Positions 63,414-64,000 of a stretch of 64,000 nt of DNA are shown piece by piece. Source of the DNA: Alphaproteobacteria bacterium (lineage in GTDB: Bacteria; Pseudomonadota; Alphaproteobacteria; Caulobacterales; Hyphomonadaceae); assembly GCA_018222605.1 (NCBI GenBank), contig JAAEZZ010000005.1, positions 248,001 to 312,000 of the forward strand, written 5' to 3'. The notes below the pieces were generated by a model that was not told the origin of the DNA, did no database searches, and was given only the letters and a program-made list of their open reading frames with translations. How positions within the stretch are numbered: position 1 is the stretch's first letter; each line of letters opens with the position of its first letter. Position numbers and translations under genes: made by a program.

Positions 63414-63759
63414 GATCTTCCACCTGTCCTGTCGCGGGATTGATCTGCACACAGGGCAGGCCCGTCTGCTTCCATGCGCCAATGCCACCGGCCAGATGTG
63501 CAGCGTCTGCACCTGTCTCGGCCATGAATGCCTCCAGCGCCTGGCGGGAGCGTTTGCCGGACCCGCACTGGAACACAACGCGCCGTGCGCTGTCTGTCGG
63601 GACCGCCTTCGGCTCAAACGTGGAGAGTGGGTTCAGCAGTGCGCCATGAATGCGCTGATTGGCGAATTCTGCGGGCTCGCGAACGTCCACCAGAATGATG
63701 CGGCCTGCTTTCAGGTCTTCAAACACGGTTTTTGGGGACAGGTCTCTCTCGTCGGCCAT
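63400..63759 (-). CDS. Rhodanese-like sulfurtransferase
   Basis: Single-domain rhodanese, 119 aa, cytoplasmic (no signal). Typical strands ILVDVREPAEF and HGALLNPLS precede the active-site loop VVFQCGSGKRS with the persulfide-forming Cys65, and the C-terminal LAGGIGAWKQTGLP is the usual family ending. Such proteins transfer sulfane sulfur, e.g. from glutathione persulfide to sulfite or the reverse. It is the first gene of the operon running into the fusion protein (14-bp overlap) and is divergent from an SQR-like flavoprotein gene, which fits a sulfide oxidation or detoxification role. Confidence 0.94.
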   Translation of the reverse strand: MADERDLSPKTVFEDLKAGRIILVDVREPAEFANQRIHGALLNPLSTFEPKAVPTDSARRVVFQCGSGKRSRQALEAFMAETGADAAHLAGGIGAWKQTGLPCVQINPATGQVEDHGRY

Positions 63760-63863
63760 AGGGCGATCCTCCAGTATCTATACGTATGCGCACGAGGCGC
63801 CTTTCAGGGTAAATACAAGCACTCCCGGCTTGCACCTATGCGACATATTGCGCATTTTATAAA

Positions 63864-63891
63864 ATACGAATATAAAGTAAAGTATTCATAT
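63864..63891. promoter_or_regulatory. AT-rich operator-like palindrome in the sulfide divergon
   Basis: ATACGAATA (63864-63872) and TATTCATAT (63883-63891) are inverted copies with one mismatch, 10 bases apart, in a very AT-rich stretch between divergent genes. The GAATA...TATTC form resembles AT-rich palindromes bound by BigR/SqrR-type repressors, and an ArsR gene of that type ends the operon. Confidence 0.6.
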
Positions 63892-63917
63892 CAGAAAAAA
63901 GAACCAGGGAGTTCATC

Positions 63918-64000
63918 ATGGCCAGGATTGTCATTTTGGGGGCGGGTCTGGGCGGCGTCATCGCAGCCTATGAGGTGCGCAACGCGGCGCGCAAGGAAGA
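63918..64000 (+). CDS. FAD-dependent oxidoreductase, SQR-like (5' end only)
   Basis: Only the first 27 codons are inside the window. The ATG at 63918 follows GGGAG. The translation ARIVILGAGLGGVIAAYEV contains the GxGxxG FAD-binding fold and looks like the N-terminus of sulfide:quinone oxidoreductases. Divergence from a rhodanese and a BigR-like operon supports that identity, but the catalytic cysteines lie outside the window; another NADH/quinone flavoprotein is possible. Confidence 0.7.
   Translation, partial: MARIVILGAGLGGVIAAYEVRNAARKE

Noticed and set aside
63864-63891. Possible lone CRISPR repeat or phage attachment site in the AT-rich gap
   Set aside because: No repetition elsewhere in the window and no integrase; an operator is the simpler reading.
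1-64000. tRNA, rRNA, insertion sequences and CRISPR arrays
   Set aside because: Scanned by eye for T-loop motifs, transposase signatures and regularly spaced repeats on both strands; nothing convincing was seen.

Overview
The window reads as a chromosomal segment of a marine-type alphaproteobacterium, most like the Hyphomonadaceae (Hyphomonas and relatives). This is inferred from moderate-to-high GC, three TonB-dependent receptors, NodT-type efflux lipoproteins, alphaproteobacterial valine-catabolism and proline genes, and frequent TTG/GTG starts. No tRNA, rRNA, CRISPR array, insertion sequence or integrase was seen. About 46 protein genes are packed tightly; only one gap exceeds 300 bp (8698-9269).

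Layout. (1) 1-8.7 kb: two TonB-dependent receptors flank three exported phosphoesterases (PhoD-type Tat phosphatase, PHP-domain protein, GDPD lipoprotein), a likely phosphorus-scavenging locus. (2) 9.3-16.3 kb: tripartite RND efflux operon plus an MFS protein. (3) 16.4-23.4 kb: a small membrane protein and a second tripartite RND operon with a divergent TetR repressor. (4) 23.6-26.5 kb: a homodimeric pyruvate-dehydrogenase-E1/transketolase-like enzyme and a MarR regulator. (5) 26.5-31.6 kb: proline biosynthesis (proB divergent from proC-proA) and the PutP symporter. (6) 31.7-33.9 kb: an orphan GH67 alpha-glucuronidase behind nested inverted repeats. (7) 33.9-38.6 kb: LysR regulator, mmsA, small lipoprotein, enoyl-CoA hydratase and mmsB (valine/3-hydroxyisobutyrate catabolism), with a REP-like palindrome. 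(8) 38.7-42.6 kb: opgG-opgH for osmoregulated periplasmic glucans.

(9) 42.7-52.8 kb is the most unusual part, a phospho-signalling island. One strand encodes a membrane protein, an SPFH/band-7-like coiled-coil protein with a C-terminal zinc ribbon, a zinc-ribbon plus FHA protein, a zinc-ribbon Ser/Thr kinase with one membrane span, and a papain-like peptidase lacking a propeptide. Divergent from it are an ECF sigma factor without the usual acidic region-2.2 patch (a serine cluster sits there) and a second Ser/Thr kinase. A PPP-type phosphatase converges on that kinase with no gap. Kinases, pThr reader, phosphatase, sigma factor, scaffold and protease together predict a complete, apparently undescribed phosphorylation circuit.

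(10) 52.9-58.7 kb: AraC regulator, TonB receptor, MFS transporter and alpha/beta hydrolase, a substrate uptake/hydrolysis unit. (11) 58.8-64 kb: a sulfide-type divergon. A flavoprotein beginning like sulfide:quinone oxidoreductase is divergent from rhodanese, membrane fusion protein, RND pump and a BigR/SqrR/YgaV-like ArsR repressor whose C-terminal cysteine is displaced by one helical turn.
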